A stretch of 64,000 bases of DNA from Tetradesmus obliquus (GCA_030272155.1 CP126192.1:5676501-5740500); one strand, 5' to 3'. Shown: positions 44,542 to 58,100, numbered from the stretch's first letter. Numbers and translations are program-made. The notes: a model not told the origin generated them from the letters alone.

Positions 44542-47500
44542 ATGAGCAGCAACAATCAGCCAGCAGCAGCAAACTCAGGCTGTGCTGCTGAGCACGCGCA
44601 GTACCACCCGCCAGCTACATATACGCCTGTAAAGCAAAACAGGAGCTATTTGGAAGGCGCGCAGCTGGGCTCCTGTCCCTATGGGTCACCAGTCAGTGGC
44701 TTGTGTTCCAGCGCTGCAGGCAACCACCAGCCCAACAGCCCTGTGCCTGCAAGCAGCTCCCAGCCCAGCAGCGCAGGCTTTGGACGGAAATGGACTGGCA
44801 GCTCCTCTGTCAGGACCGGGCCGCTGCAGCAGCTGCAACAGCATCGGCTAGCAGCGGCAAGCCCTAGCTGTAAGCAGGGTCAGCAGCAGCACCCGCAGCA
44901 GCGCGCTGCTTCTCCCATGTCATGGCAGCCAGGTACAAACACACTCACCAGCAGCACACACAGCATGCCTGAACTATGGCAGGGCTCGCTGGCACCTCAC
45001 CAGCCAGCTGGCATGGTGCAGCACCCAGCAGACTGCAGGCAGTCGCGTGACCAGAGTGCCAGCAGTTACACCAGTCAGCAGCAGCAACAGCAGCTGTCGT
45101 CATCGATGCCGCTGTTCCCACCCGCCGACAGGCAACAGCAGTACCTGCATGGTGCAACTGCACCGCAGCAACAGCAGCAGCAGGCCGGCAGTCCCTGGCA
45201 AACAAAGCACGTGCAGCTGCAGGACCAGCAGCACCAGCAGCAGCAGCCAAATCGGCCTGCAAGCACCAGCGGCACAGATGACAGAGCAGCACCACCTCAG
45301 CAGGGTGGCGTGCAGCGTGTGCCGCTGGATGTGCTGCTGTCGCCGCTGCTGCCATCTGCTGATGATTCGAAGCTGCTGGAGAGGCTCAGCCAGCTGCGAG
45401 TGGCTCTGGATGAGCAGCAGCGCCTGGCAGCCAGCTGGGAGCAGCAGGTGAGGCGATTGCTTGTACACAAGTTGCTCCTTGCACACATGCAGTATGCTAT
45501 TCAAAGGCTGTGAGAACAGCAGGTTCCTGTGATGCTTGGCAGCTGTCTGCTGCCGAGCACGCATGTGGCAGGAGGTGCATGGCAGCCAGTTGTCTGGCGC
45601 CTGCTTCTGCACTGGCACTGGTAGAAGCTGCTATCGGCAGGATGAGAAAATGCTCATATCAACTGTGCAACACGTACTGCAAAGCAATCCAGCCGAGCGA
45701 ACCACTGCATATGCATCCACGTGTTTCGTCTCCTGACCCTGCCACCACTCACTCTGCACATGCAGGCAGTGACGCTGCAGCAGGCAGCGTCAGAGTCGCA
45801 GCAGGACAGCCTCACCCTGCGTGGACAGCTGGCATCCCTGCAGCAAAACATACACCTGCTGGGAGGCAACCTGCAGGGCCGCCTGTCGCTGGTGCAGGGT
45901 GCGGTGCTGTCGCAGATGCAGCAGCAGCTCAGCGACAAAGATGCAGCGCTAGCTGCCGGGGAGGGCCAGCTCGGGGCCATTCAGGCGCAGCTGGAGCGGC
46001 TGAGTGCTGGCTTTGAGGCCAAGCTGGCAGCTGAGCAGGCAGAGAGGCGGCGGCTAGGCGCTGAAGCTGCGCAGGCGCGGCTTTTGTGCATGGCCCGGGG
46101 CCGGCAGCTGGGGCAGCTGCAGCAGGAGCTGGCGGCAGCGCAGGCTGCCGCGTCGCAGCAGCAGTCCAGCACCGCGGCTGCGGCGGGCGTGCAGCAGCAG
46201 CAGCTGGAGTCGCTGCAGGGCCGCTTGCAGGACGCGCAGCAGCAGCTGGCGGCTGCGCAGCGCGCTGCTGCGGAGGCTGTGCAGCAGGCTGCTGCTGCGG
46301 AGGGCGGCAAAGAGGGGCTGCGGCAGCAGGTTGAGGAGCAGAGCGGGGTGCTGGCTGAGCGTCAGCTGCAGGTGGAGTGGCTGGAGGGCAAGGTGGCTGA
46401 CCTGGAAGACAGCGACATCAGCCACCAGGTGGGTTTGGACAAAATTCATGATTCTGATGTCGTCTGTGAAGGGTATGGTGAGGCTGAAGTTGCACCCTTC
46501 ACACAATGGATCACTACATGGTAAGGAGGGGCGTGACGCATTGGCACCCTTGGCATTAGCCGATTGCAGGAGGCGTGTTGCCTGTGCCATTATTACTCTG
46601 CAACAGTGATGTTCGTTCGACCTCCAACTGTGGGGTTGCTGGTTGCTGCTGTGCGTTTGCAGATGAAGCGCCACTCTGCGGAGGTGTCGCGCATCCAAGC
46701 TGCTGCAGCATCCGAGCGCCAAGCTCTGGAGCAGCAGCTGGCTGCAGCGCAGCGGCAGCTGCGGCAGCTGCAGCAGGCTGACGGCGAGCGGCAGCAGCAG
46801 CTGGAGCAGCTGGCTGAGGCCCGTGTGCAGCTGCAGCAGCAGCTAGAGGAGCAGCAAACTGAAGCCGAGGCGCGGCTGCAGGAGCTGCAGCAGCAGCTGG
46901 AGCAAGCTGATGCTGAGGTGCAGCAGCTGCAGGCAGAGCTTGAGGCTGCTGACCTGCAGCTGCAGCAGCAGCAGCAACAGCAGCTGGAGCAGCTCCAAGC
47001 AGATTCAGCATTTGCAGCAGCAGGGATGGCTGCCGCTGAGGATGCTGCTGCTGCTACTGGCAGTGCTGCTGCAGCAGCAGGCGACGGGCCAGCCAGTGAT
47101 GATGATGACGCAGCTCCCAGCGAAGCAGCAAGCGATGCTGCTGCAGCAGCTGAGCATGCGCTGCGTGCACAGCTGGGCATCGCAAACGCCGAGGTCGCTC
47201 GCTTACGGCACGAGCTGGATGTGGCGCTAGTGTCTGTGCGGCAGGAGCGGCAGCTCACTGGCCAGGAGATTATGCGGCTGCAATGTGAGCTGTCAGATGC
47301 TGCTGAGGCAGCAGCATCAGCGTCTGGCGGTGCCAGTGGCGGCTCTGCAGCAGCGGCTGCTGCTGCTGCTGGCGAGCCGGAGGTTACCTCGCGCTGCCTG
47401 CAGGGCGGGGACAGCAGCGGCATCAGCTGGCGCTCCGTGCATGACAATCCGGCCTTTGAGCAGCAGCGCGGTGTCCAGGCCAGCACTGCAGCAGCAGCAG

Positions 47501-50500
47501 CAGCTGCCGCTGCCAGTGATGCTGGGTACGGCAGCTGTGCAGCTGATGGCCTTGCTGCTGCTGGTGCTGATAACCGCAAGGCGCGCAGCGCTGATGTTCA
47601 GCAGTATGAGGCCAGGCTTCAGGACCAGGCGGACACCATAATGAGCCTGCAGCAGCAGCTGAAGCAGCAGCAGCAGCTGCTGGCGGCGCTGCAGCGGCCC
47701 ACGGCTAATGAGCGGCGGGTGAGTGCCGGCACATGTAGGGTGCTTGCAGGGTGGTTGCAGGTTCCTGCGTATCAGCAGATCAGCTGGGTAGCAGTACTGA
47801 GGCTGCTGCTCTAGTGTAGGTGCCTTCTACTCTCGTTGACGGGCTTCAACAATTTCTTTACTTAGCGTTGGAGCTGTTGTCACTCAACATTCACGTGTGT
47901 GTCATGCTTGGTGCCCTCGCAGGTGCATGACAGTGCTGCCAGCAGGTCTGGCTGGGTGCACATGCTTGACCTGGATGAGGAGCCACAGCAGCAGCGGCAG
48001 CAGCAGCAGTGGGCTGCAGCAGGTGCTGCTGCAGGCGTGGCGCCAGCAGACGGCTGCATGGATGCTGCAGTGCAGACAGATGGCCAGCCAACAGAATCTG
48101 CAGGCTCCACCGCAGCAGCAGCTGCTGCAGCAGGTGCAAGCGCTGCAGCTGGCGACGAAGATGATGCGCTGTCCCCGCAGGCGCAGCAGCTGCGCAGCAG
48201 CCGGCAGGCTGGGCTGGGTGGTGCTGGCTCGTGGTGTGAGGGTGCTGCTGGCAGCGCGCTGCTGTCTGCTGCTCGGCAGGAGATCATGAGGCTGCAGGAG
48301 CTCAACCAGCAGCTGCTGCAGTCGCATGCGCAAGGTGGGGTTGGGATGCAGGGGATGTGTGTTTGTTTGTTTTTGTTTTAGTAGCGCCTCATGCAGCTGG
48401 GGTTGACAGGGGAGGTGCTTTGTATGCTGTGGCCGGGACCGCACAGGAGCCATGCGGCCGCAGTGCGTGTTCATTTGCCTGCACATTCAAGGAGAGGCGC
48501 ATGTTTTTCATCCTCAGGTTTGGTTGTCGCGCTCATCCTTTGTATCAGAACGTGCAAGCAGGATCATCCGGTATGGCTAACACACAAAGCACACTGACCC
48601 GCCTCCACCTGTCTTGCATGTCCCTGCTTGTGTGCAGAGCTGAAGTCCTCTGTGAGCCTGGATGCAGCCAGGCGGGCAGTCAGTGAGGCTAAGGCCCACA
48701 CCAAGGCCAAGGCAGCAGCACTGCTGCAGGCCAGCAGCGCCGGCTGGGCTGACAAGCTCAGCGCTGCAAAGGCGGACAGGGCAGCACTACAGGCGCAGCT
48801 GGAGCAGCTGCAGCAGCAGCACCAGCAGGTGAGACTCCATCTTCTCGTTTCTGTATAGGTGATCATAGATATTTGTGGATATTTCAAGAAATGACTGCAG
48901 ATTCAGTGTCTGGCACTCAATGTCTGTATTTCTGGAAGCTGCAAGCCATGCACAGCTTGCTCAAGCACAGCACCGACACACTTGGGCTATTGCGTTGGTT
49001 TGTTGCAGGTGTCTTCTGACTGCCAGCACTACCATGCAGCAGTGTCTGACCTGCGGCTGCAGCTGGCGGCTGCGCAGCAGCGCTGCCAGCAGCTGGAGCA
49101 GCAGCTGGCCAGCCTGATGGATAGCCACGCGCAGGAGCTGGAGCAGGTGCGTGGATTCTGACAAACGTGGCGGAACATGTTGCAGGTCGATGATGAAGAT
49201 GGAGGGCAGCACGGGTTTTGCGCTGCTTGGCAGGTGTTTGCTGGTTGCAGCTATCATCGGCTTGCATGTGTGCTTGCTTTTGCGGTGCCTGCAGTCTGTC
49301 CAATACCTGTGCTGAGCGGCAAATCAGCAGGAAGTTACACGTTGGTCTGAGGCTGACCCTCTGCCAGCGCACACCCCCAAGCACACTTCTGGCTGCAGGC
49401 CACTTGACAATTTGGCTGCCATGCCTGTGCTGCAGGTGCGCATGGATGCAGAGGCAGAGGCAGCTGCTGCCATGCTGGATGCTGGCGCAGCAGCAGCACG
49501 CAAGAGCATGCAGCAGGAACGCGAGCAGCGGCAGCGGCAGCGGCAGCGGCAGCGGCACCAGGAGGTGCAGGCAGAGGTGCAGCCGCAGCTGCAGGACGCT
49601 GCAGTGCAGACTGAGCAGCAGCGGCAGCAGCAGCAGAAGCAGGAGCAACACAGTGCGACTGAGGGTCATCAGCGCGCAACAGTTGCAGCACTGGCAGCAG
49701 CAGACCCTGATGCGTTTGCGCCGGACATGACTAGTCAAACAGCATCACAGCAGCAGCAGCAGCAGGGCGGCTCTGCCACAGCTGAGAGGCCCAGCACACC
49801 CCAGCCTGCGCCTTCTGCACCTGCTGCATCAGCAGATGCAGCAGCAGAGCAAGATGCTGCCGCAGCTGCTGCAGCAACAGCAGACACCGAGCCTGCTGCT
49901 GCTACTCCCGCACATGCCCTCATCCACAGCTGGCAGGCAGCGGCGGCTGGCGATGATGACGACATGTGTCGCATGTCATCCGCAAGCGACACGCCAGCGT
50001 CTGTCAGCGGCAGGGCGCACAGCAACAGCAGCAGGATGCTGCACAGCCTGCCGCACCATGCTGCTGCTGCTGCTGCCACCTCACCTGGTAGCGCCAGCAC
50101 AGCAGCAACAGAGTATGGTGACTGTGGCAGCACATCTGCCAGCGATGAGGGGCCTGGTAGTGTGCCACGGCCTGACAGTGCTTGCACAAATGCAGGTCTG
50201 CCAGAGCTCACTACTGCTCCTAGCCCAATCGCGCCTGGCACGCGGCTGCAGCAGCAGCAGCTGAGGCATGCGCAGTTGTTAGCAAACACAACTGAGCAGC
50301 AGCAGCAGCAGCAGGGTGTAGGTGCAGCAGCCGCAGCGCAGCAGCAGCAGGAGCAGGAGCCTGGCCGTCAGGACTCCAATGCCACGCAGATGAGCGACTG
50401 GCATGTGGAGCTGCTGCAGCAGCAGGCTCAGCTGGACCTGCTCAAGCTGCGGCTGAGTCAGCAGCAGCGGCAGACGCGCCTGCACAACCTCGGCAGCGGC

Positions 50501-51397
50501 ATAGGCAGCGGCAGGCAGCAGCAGTCACCGGTGCCAAGCGGCAACAGCAGCGTGCTAGCTGGACGCAGCAACCTGGGTGGTGGGGTGACAGGGGCAAACG
50601 GTGCAGCCAGTGGGGTGAGCACCGCTGCAGCAGGTGGCAGCAGCAGGGGCGGCGCGGCACTGGCAGCAGCTGCTAATGGTGCTGGCAACGCTGCCGCAGC
50701 AGCGTGGCAGCTGCAGGACTCGCTTTTGGTGCCTGCTGCTGGCGGCAGCAGCCCGTTGACGCTGCAGCAGCGGCGGCAGCAGCAGCAGCAGCGGCCTGCT
50801 GCGCGTGCAGCAGCAGATGCGGAGCCCTGGGGCCACACCCGCACTGTCAGCAGGCTGGACCAACAGCAGCAGCAGCAGCAGAGTGCTGCGCTTGGGGCAG
50901 CTGATAGTCGATATGATGCTGGCAGCAGCTGGGCAGCCCCGGGAGCAGCCTATGCAGGATCAGCGCCGTCACCAGCTGCCATGAAGAGCGATTGGCTGCT
51001 TGACAGACTTGACAGCAACTCGAGGGAGGTGCAGGCGGCAGCAGGCGGCAGGGCGGGCAGCAGCAGCAACAGCAGCAGTAGCAGCCAGGCGGCAGCTGGC
51101 AACAACAGCAGCGGCGGCAGCACACCTGCAGGCGCTAGCTTGGTTGCTCTGGGCAATGATGTTATGGGCGCTCTGAGCCTCTCGCAGTACCACAGGGAGC
51201 GGTCAAAGCAGCAGGAGGCGCGCGCGAAGCAGCATGCACAGAATGCACAGGATGCACTGGACAGGGCGGCAGCTGTACGCAGCAGCAGGCTGTCGAGTGC
51301 TTCGCCGCAGCCTTCTGCAGGGGCTGCTGCTGCTGCTGCTGCTGATTATGGTGGTCGTAGTCTGTCGCCTAGGCTGGCACCGTTTGGCAGCAGGTGA
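44542..51397 (+). CDS. Large coiled-coil protein, function unknown
   Basis: Seven exons: 44542-45447, 45766-46428, 46663-47718, 47923-48334, 48638-48828, 49009-49146, 49436-51397; 1775 aa, in frame throughout. The first 300 residues are Gln/Ser/Pro-rich and disordered. A long heptad-type coiled coil spans about 290-640 (LQQELAAAQ, LEQQLAAAQRQLRQLQQ, LRHELDVAL) and resumes at about 835-985. The C-terminal 600 residues are Gln/Ala/Ser-rich with a short helical segment (SLSQYHRERSKQQEARAKQH). Two AAVQT motifs resemble those seen in some centrosomal or trafficking coiled-coil proteins, which is weak evidence. I do not recognise a family. Centrosome, basal body or Golgi scaffold are possibilities only. 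Confidence 0.8.
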
Positions 51398-51504
51398 TGC
51401 TGCTGCAGATGTGAAGCGTGTTTGCTGTTGTCGCGCAACTTGCATGTGACATGCATGTGTTGCTGTTTACGGTGCTGACGCTGGATTGGCAGGTTGCAAG
51501 CCCT

Positions 51505-51509
51505 TGTAA
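51505..51509 (+). terminator. TGTAA poly(A) signal candidate, coiled-coil gene
   Basis: 108 nt after the stop codon, a typical distance. Confidence 0.55.
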
Positions 51510-51927
51510 GCTGATCAGCTGTGGGCTTTGGGGGTGGTGCTTAAGCACACAAGCTTGTGTTTTGTGACTCTGTTTGACTGGTGGAACAGCAGGCATCTGT
51601 GCTGGCGAATGCTGCAGCTGTCTGTTGACGAGATGTGATTGGCGCTGACGTATGCTTGTTGAGTTGACACGTTGAAGATTCTTTGAATAGCACTCCCTTG
51701 CAGCCTGGCTGCATGGTTATGTTTAGATGGTGTGCCGCTGACTGGGTTTTACCAACGACACACATCATACTACGGGCCTTCGTGATCTTGTTCTTAGTGT
51801 GCAAAGCATGTCTGCATTGTGACTGACTTGCCATGACAATATGCGGTCAACCTGTAGCCAGACATGTAGATTTGGTAGCATAACAACTTGTCATGAAGAG
51901 TCAGCTGCTGACTGCCGCAGTTGGCTG

Positions 51928-51932
51928 TTACA
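51928..51932 (-). terminator. TGTAA poly(A) signal candidate, MFS gene
   Basis: TTACA on plus, 160 nt beyond the minus-strand stop. Confidence 0.5.
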
Positions 51933-52091
51933 ATTTAATATATGACTGCCACAGTTGGTACAGCTATGTATGGCACAGCCATACATAGCATGCATGCGGA
52001 GCCAAAACAGGGCCCATTTGATGGCAGTGTTTCCCTCGTGTAACACAACAAACATGATATATCACACAAGCATGCTCCCTGCTGCAGCATC

Positions 52092-55000
52092 CTACCCTTC
52101 GCCTCGCACCTGCGCCGCAGCAGCGTCACTCGCCTGCTGCTGCTGCTGCACCAGGCGTGCCATCTCACAATCAGCCGCTGCTGCTGTGCCACGTGGCGCC
52201 CCTTTCCGCTTGATTGAGCTGCTGCTGCGCCTGTATACCACCTCATAACAGTCACTTACCTCCCCACTGCCCACAGCAACAGTTGCCAGTCCACAAGCAG
52301 CCTTGCCAGTGCAGCCGTTATCAACAGCAGCCGCACCAGCTGTTGAACAGCCAGACCCTGCTGCACTAGCACCATGAGCTCTACCAGCAGCAATTGCCCT
52401 GGTGTTGACATCTCGCAGCATGATGTGCTGCAGCAGCCAAGCAAAGCAACCCGACGCAACCATAGATGCGCCCAGAACAGCTGTCGCTGCACCGAAGCCA
52501 CCTAGGTGCTGCACAAACCAGCCCATCAAAGCAGGTCCAAAGAAGCCACCTAACATCGCCACACTGTTGTACAAAGGCAGTGCAATTGCGGCTGCCGGGC
52601 CTGTTGTCAGCTTTGCAACAACTGTCGGCGGGTGCGGTGACGCTGCAAATGCACAGCTAAGGGTGAGAATCAGGCAGCAGAAGCCCAGCAGCCGACTCCA
52701 CTCCACAACCCAATGGAAGGCAATTAGCGCAACACCACCGATCCAACAGAAGGTCATGAAGTACCACAGCGGCGGCGTGCCTGTTCGTTGTGCATGGTAG
52801 CCAAAGAATGTGACAGCAAGCGCGGCAGATGTGAAGGGTATGGCTGACAGCAGCACCGCACTGACGCCTGTACTGCTGGCAGATGCACCACCTTCACTGC
52901 TGCTGCTGCTGCTGCTGCCAGCCAGCTGCATTGGGTCTGCTCCTGACAACAGTGACTGCACCATCACAGGCAGCCACATCATGAGTCCAAGGTTGCCCAC
53001 ATCTGCAGCAAGACACAGCACAGCAGCGACAGCATGTGCTTCAAGATCTTGTTGAGCACGTTGGGACAGTAGGTGCTGTGCTGGTGCTGATGATCAGGAG
53101 GTGAGCGATGCCTGCCCATCGCAATGACGTGTCCATGCATGCATCTGCTGACGACCAGCGCACATCATATAAAGAAAGTTGCCGAATTGCATCAAGTGGC
53201 ACCAGGATGCGCACATTAAGTGGCATCAGGATGCAGGTAATCACACATTGACTTCGTCAGAAACATGCTGCAAGCAGATGAAGCTGGCTAGCCAGGCGTG
53301 TGCTCACCTTTTAAGATGTTGCAGAAGGCCAGGTACCACACCTGCCACACCCTGACCACATGCACCAGCAGCTGCAGCTTGTGCGGCATGGCTGAGCCAG
53401 GCATGGCTGAGGCAGGATGCCCGGCACCTTCCTTGGCTGCTTGGCATGACGTGTCATGGCTGGAGGGGCTCCTGAGGTCTGACACCTTGGCGGCATGCTG
53501 CAAAGTGCATACAGCGCAGCAGTGAACAGGTGAGAATCAGCAAGCCTGATCATACATGAGCACACAATTATTGATCTGAGCATGCACAAGCATACGAGGG
53601 CACACCAATGCAACCACCAGCACAATGGTCAGGTAAAAAAGAACGCCAAGCACCCACATGCCTGTTCCTAGCAGTAAAGGGCAGATACTCACATCTGCCT
53701 GCAGCAGCTGCACCTCGTGTGGTGCCAGCCAGCTTGAGACAGTTGTATCCAGCGCGTGTGGCCCATTAGGCAGCAGCCACGGCAGGCACAGCCCCAGCAG
53801 CACTGAGGGGATGCCCTCGCCTATGAACACCCACTGCAGGGCATGCGGCAGCCACATCAGATGCAAAGCAGTGTTGCTTGAAGCGATCACTGGTGCATGC
53901 ACAGGCAGATGCGCAGGCATGCAGTTCTCACAAGCAGCACTAGCGGCGTGCTACGCCCTGCACTGCCCGGAGGCACTCACAGCATTGCATCCTATTAGAT
54001 TGCAAGGCACCAGCCCATGAACATGGTGCTTTGGCTGACATCGCATGCACCCAGCTCATGCCCCACCTGCCAGCCTCATCATCATGTTACCCATCAAGCC
54101 ATAGCGCCATCGGCCCCGCGCCTCAATGGAGCGGCAACAGAAAGCAGCACTACACCACCTGAGTACACCATCCTGTTTGCAAGCATTACGCACACCCCAA
54201 GCCCCCACCTGCCAGCCTGACAGGCCCAGCAGTCCGTCCATCTTCAACAGAGCAGCAGCAATTGGAGCAGCGATTGTTTGGCTGACAGCCACAGATGTAG
54301 CCATGAGGGAGTAGGGGAAGGCGATCCTACACACAACACAACGCAACACAACACAGCACAATGTAAGCAAGTAAACCTCGAAGTCGGGCACTTGTATGGT
54401 GGCAGCCACCTTCCGGTTGCTCCCCAATTGTTCAGGCAAGGCAGCTGCTGATGAAACCATTTGTGACAGCACCGGGGAAAGGTTGTCAAACACACATTGT
54501 ATCGTGCTGGTGTCATCACAGCCGCAGCTCACCGATCTGGAGGGAACCACAAAGAAATGGCATACCAGCTGCAGCAGCAACCGCAAACAAAACGGAGTGT
54601 GTCAGGCCATTGCAATGGCGATATGCGGCCCACAAAATCACACTGGCAGTGGCACTGCCAGTGCTGACACTGAAGATCGTCCCTCTGACTACACACGCAT
54701 CTACGCAACAGCTGCTGGTGCCCCTCTCGACATGGTAGCAGTGCAGGTGTGATCACCCTCCACAACCAGCGCCTGCATCTGCTGCCTCTGCTGCTGCTTT
54801 TGCTGTAGCTGCAGCTGCAATGCCAGTGCGGCTGCCTCTGCTGCCTTGGCTGCTGCTTTTGCTGTAGCTGCAGTTGCGATGCCAGTGCGGTTGCCTCTGC
54901 TGCGTTGGCTGCTGGATTTGCTGTAGCTGCAGTTGCCAACATCACTGTCACTCACACTCCAGGGAAAGATCCAGCCTCTGCCACCCCCAGCAGCAGCCGC

Positions 55001-56081
55001 AGCAGGAACAGCTGCCACGGGTGCCGCACAGCAGCAAAGGATGCTGCTGTCAGTCCAAACATGATCTGGATGCATGTGAACCACCGCTGCACTCCCAGCG
55101 CCATACACACGTAGTTTGCTGGCACCTGCACACAGCAGCAAGGTTGCCAGCAGCACTATCACTCAGGAAGCACCGGTACAGACAGCTGAGGAGGACTTGT
55201 ACAGTGCTGTATGTCGTGGGTGGCTGCAACATGCTACCTGCTGGGACTAGGCAGCAACCTGGTCTTGCTCCTGCTAAATTTGGCACATGCACTGTTACGT
55301 AGACGCCCAATGGCTTGTGCTGATCACTCTAGGAAGCTGTGCGTGCGAAACAACACTCTGTTTTTGTGTGTGTGATGCATGATGTTCCAGGAATTTGACA
55401 GCTCGAAACATACGCAGCTGGTGTGCTGGCAGCTGGGACGCCCTGCCGCTGCACTGCCGTCTGATTCCCTCACTTGTAACAAGCAGTAGGGCAGGAAGAA
55501 GAAGCCAGAGGCCAAGCCGTACACCTGCACAGCAACAGCATGAACGCAAGGTGTCAATGGTCGTGCTGGGAGTGCAAAGGGGGAGGATTGCACTGGCATC
55601 CATGCCAGGGCATGCCAGTTTCTATGGCCACCTGCAAGCTGAATGTATGGATGATGAGACAGGCTGTGCTGATTGTACCTCAGGTTTGTTGATACACAGC
55701 ACACTGGCATGCAGATGTTGGTTGAGTCACTCCAGCGTGCCACAGCCCTGGCAGCACACGTTTACATGCAAATTCGTTCTTATACATGCACACCTCAGGA
55801 GTGAAGTGGAGCTCCTGTGTCATCTGAATGCTGGCAAAAGCCAGGCAGCTCCTATCCAGCCAGTTGAGTACCAGCATCGTCATGAACAGTGGAAGCAGGC
55901 GTATGCTGACTTTCCTGTAGACAGCAGCTGTTGCTGCTGCATCTGCTGCAGCACTGCTGCTGCCCACTGCTTCTCCCGTTGAGGCATCTTGCTGCAGCAC
56001 CAACGTATAGCTCTGTGCGGCTGAAACCCTTGTGATGGAGCTGGAGCGAAGGTGCGCTTTGGAATCGGAGAACGAAGCCAT
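52092..56081 (-). CDS. Major facilitator transporter, anion:cation symporter type
   Basis: Eight exons: 56081-55794, 55524-55474, 55125-54956, 54568-54533, 54326-54209, 53833-53693, 53497-53308, 53002-52092; 634 aa. The N-terminal half has the ACS-family pattern: NWLDRSCLAFASIQM, then YGLASGFFFLPYCLLQVPANY, a helix ending FLLRLLLGVAEAGSFPGV, WYAISLWFPPDR, and IGEGIPSVLLGLCLPWLLP. The second half has GYHAQRTG and ALPLYNSVAMLGGFFGPALMGW. About twelve membrane helices with a central loop and a long Ser/Gln-rich cytosolic tail. Relatives (TC 2.A.1.14) move organic anions such as tartrate, hexuronates, phthalate or nicotinate; the substrate here cannot be read from sequence. The 36-nt fourth exon is short but needed for the frame. 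Confidence 0.88.
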
Positions 56082-56482
56082 GTCACCATCAACAACCCCT
56101 CCTGGGAACAAGGGCGTCGCCCGGTGCACTGGTGATTACTTTGATACGAACTCAAACTTCGTATGTGTAGCTGCAAATTTACGAGGGTGCCGTGGCTGCA
56201 AGTCGTGCTTGACCAAGGGCAGCCCAAACAAGGCTCGTCCAGCAGGAAGTCAGGGAGACAGCTGTCATGCGTTTCAAAGCAAGCACTTTCCGCGTTTTCA
56301 AGGGCTCTCTGGACAAGTGAAAGGTAATTACACTCAATCTACGAGCAATGGACCATGTTCTGCGCCTGGTCAGCAAGAAGAGAATGGCCAATGATGAAAC
56401 ATTGGCAGATGCCATACACTGCTACGCTGCACGGCCCCAGGAAACAGGTGGCTTCGTCCAGGCTAGATCTCTAGTTAAGGTA
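56082..56482. other. Intergenic between MFS start and small J-protein stop
   Basis: No gene. TTACA at 56328-56332 is a minus-strand TGTAA signal about 150 nt past the J-protein stop. Confidence 0.5.
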
Positions 56483-58100
56483 TCATCCACCAAAATCTGC
56501 AGCTGTTGCGGTAGCCTGCACAGCTGCAGCCACCTCCCCAGCTGCCTTCATTCGCTGATTCCAGTTCTGCTGCAGCTTGCTTGAAGCAGCGAGCCACTCC
56601 CCTGACATGTCTTCCCACACATCATACCACACCAGAGAGGGGTATGCCGGGTAGCGCACCTGCGTGTGGCAAGCATACCTTGGGATTAGCAGTGAGGCAT
56701 GCAGTCACTTGGCACCGCCAGACGCTGCTGCACCGTGCTTGCCTGTCATTGCCCACCAGCACGTAAGAAACCAAGCAGGAACAAGACGAGCAGGGCACCT
56801 GCGCATGCAGTTGCTGCAGGGGCTGATGTTACTGCAGCTCCCATGGTTTGGGCGCAGCAAAGGGCAGTCTGCTTCGAAGAGGTGTAAGCGCAACGTGTGT
56901 ACTTCACACTGCTTGTCTGCTGAAAACTGCACTCACCTCGACTTGCTGGTAGCGCTTTTCGTACAGCCGCTGCACGTTTGCCACCGCGTCCTGCAGGACG
57001 CCTTGCATGCTTGCCACCTGTGCAGCTGCCGCCTCTGCTGCCATTTGCCATTCGCTGCTGGCGCTGGCAGCACGCCTGATGTCCTCACTGCCGCTGCTGG
57101 CTGGCTGCTGCTGCAGCTGCAGCAGCTGCTGCTCCTGCGCCCACAGTGCCTGGTCTGCTGCAGTGATAATGCCAAACACCTCTGCGCCCCACACATCCAT
57201 TGCCATGCGCAAGTCTGGCACCACTTCCCGCCGCCAGCGCTCAAAGCGAGCAAACCTGTCATCGGCACAGCAGTAATGTGGCTGCATGTGATGGTTTGTG
57301 ACATTTTGTGAAAGTCATTTTGTAAAGTGACGGCCGTAGCGGCGCCCCTGGCAGTGCATGGAGCTGGAGACTAGATTTGTCGAGTGCAGCGGCGAGACAG
57401 TGTCCCTAAATGCCATTGTTGATCCTGCTCTGCCCAGTATGTTGTAGGCGGTCAGCTGCAGCAACAGCTGGTAAAACTACCGCTCGCTGTCATGGCCAGC
57501 ACCAAGAAACAGGTGCGACGCTGTGCCAAAGTTGTAGCAGCACATCACGCTGAGGCAATCATTGTCAATGTGCATACCTTGGGTCAGCAGCTCGTGCTGA
57601 TGGCAGGCCCAGCTGGCTGTCATGCTCCATGCGCAGCATCTTGTCCGACAGTACGTCATGCGCTTTTCTCAGCTGCCGGAATACTTGGTCAGCATCTGCG
57701 GGCCAGCGCAGCAACCACTGAACATTGACAAGCTGACTGGACAGCTGCAGCAGCACCAAAGTTGGCCCAGCACCAGCAGACACTACTATCTGCAGGCTGG
57801 CCTGTATGCTGTTCAACAGCTGCATCAGTAGACAAGCGAACAAGTCATCCGAAACATGCTTTTTCGTCGGCGAATGGCTCTACCTGGCGCCTGGTTGACG
57901 TCAGGATGCAGGTGTTTGGCTTTTTGCCGAAATGCTGTCTTGATCTCTTGCAGGTCTGCTTCAGCATCAACCTCTAGTATATCGTAGTAGTTGACAGACT
58001 TTAGACGAAACCTAGGGTTCCTGCTGAACCGACATTGTTGCTGTGCCGGGATCCGAGTGCGTGCGGTGTGAGGGGCCAGTTGCTGCTGGATGGTGTGCAT
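56483..58100 (-). CDS. Small J-domain (DnaJ-like) protein
   Basis: Four exons: 58100-57884, 57695-57578, 57255-56937, 56659-56483; 276 aa. J domain at about 37-95: NYYDILEVDAEADLQEIKTA, HLHPDVN (HPD loop), then across intron 1 DADQVFRQLRKAHDVLSDKM. The J-domain intron sits a few codons after HPD, as in the larger J-protein gene at 40862-43880. The first 35 residues are basic and free of acidic residues (QQQCRFSRNPRFRLK), compatible with a plastid or mitochondrial transit peptide. The rest is helical and Ala/Gln-rich with VRYPAYPSLVWYDVWEDMSG near the end. The final exon has no internal Met and is easy to miss. Client unknown. Confidence 0.86.

Larger units (their letters stand above)
51398..52091. 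other. Shared 3' region of convergent coiled-coil and MFS genes
   Basis: No gene. Holds both poly(A) candidates (51505 plus, 51928 minus) and a perfect 11-bp hairpin with a 5-nt loop at 51963-51989 (GCTATGTATGG/CCATACATAGC), which would be in the MFS 3' UTR. Confidence 0.55.
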
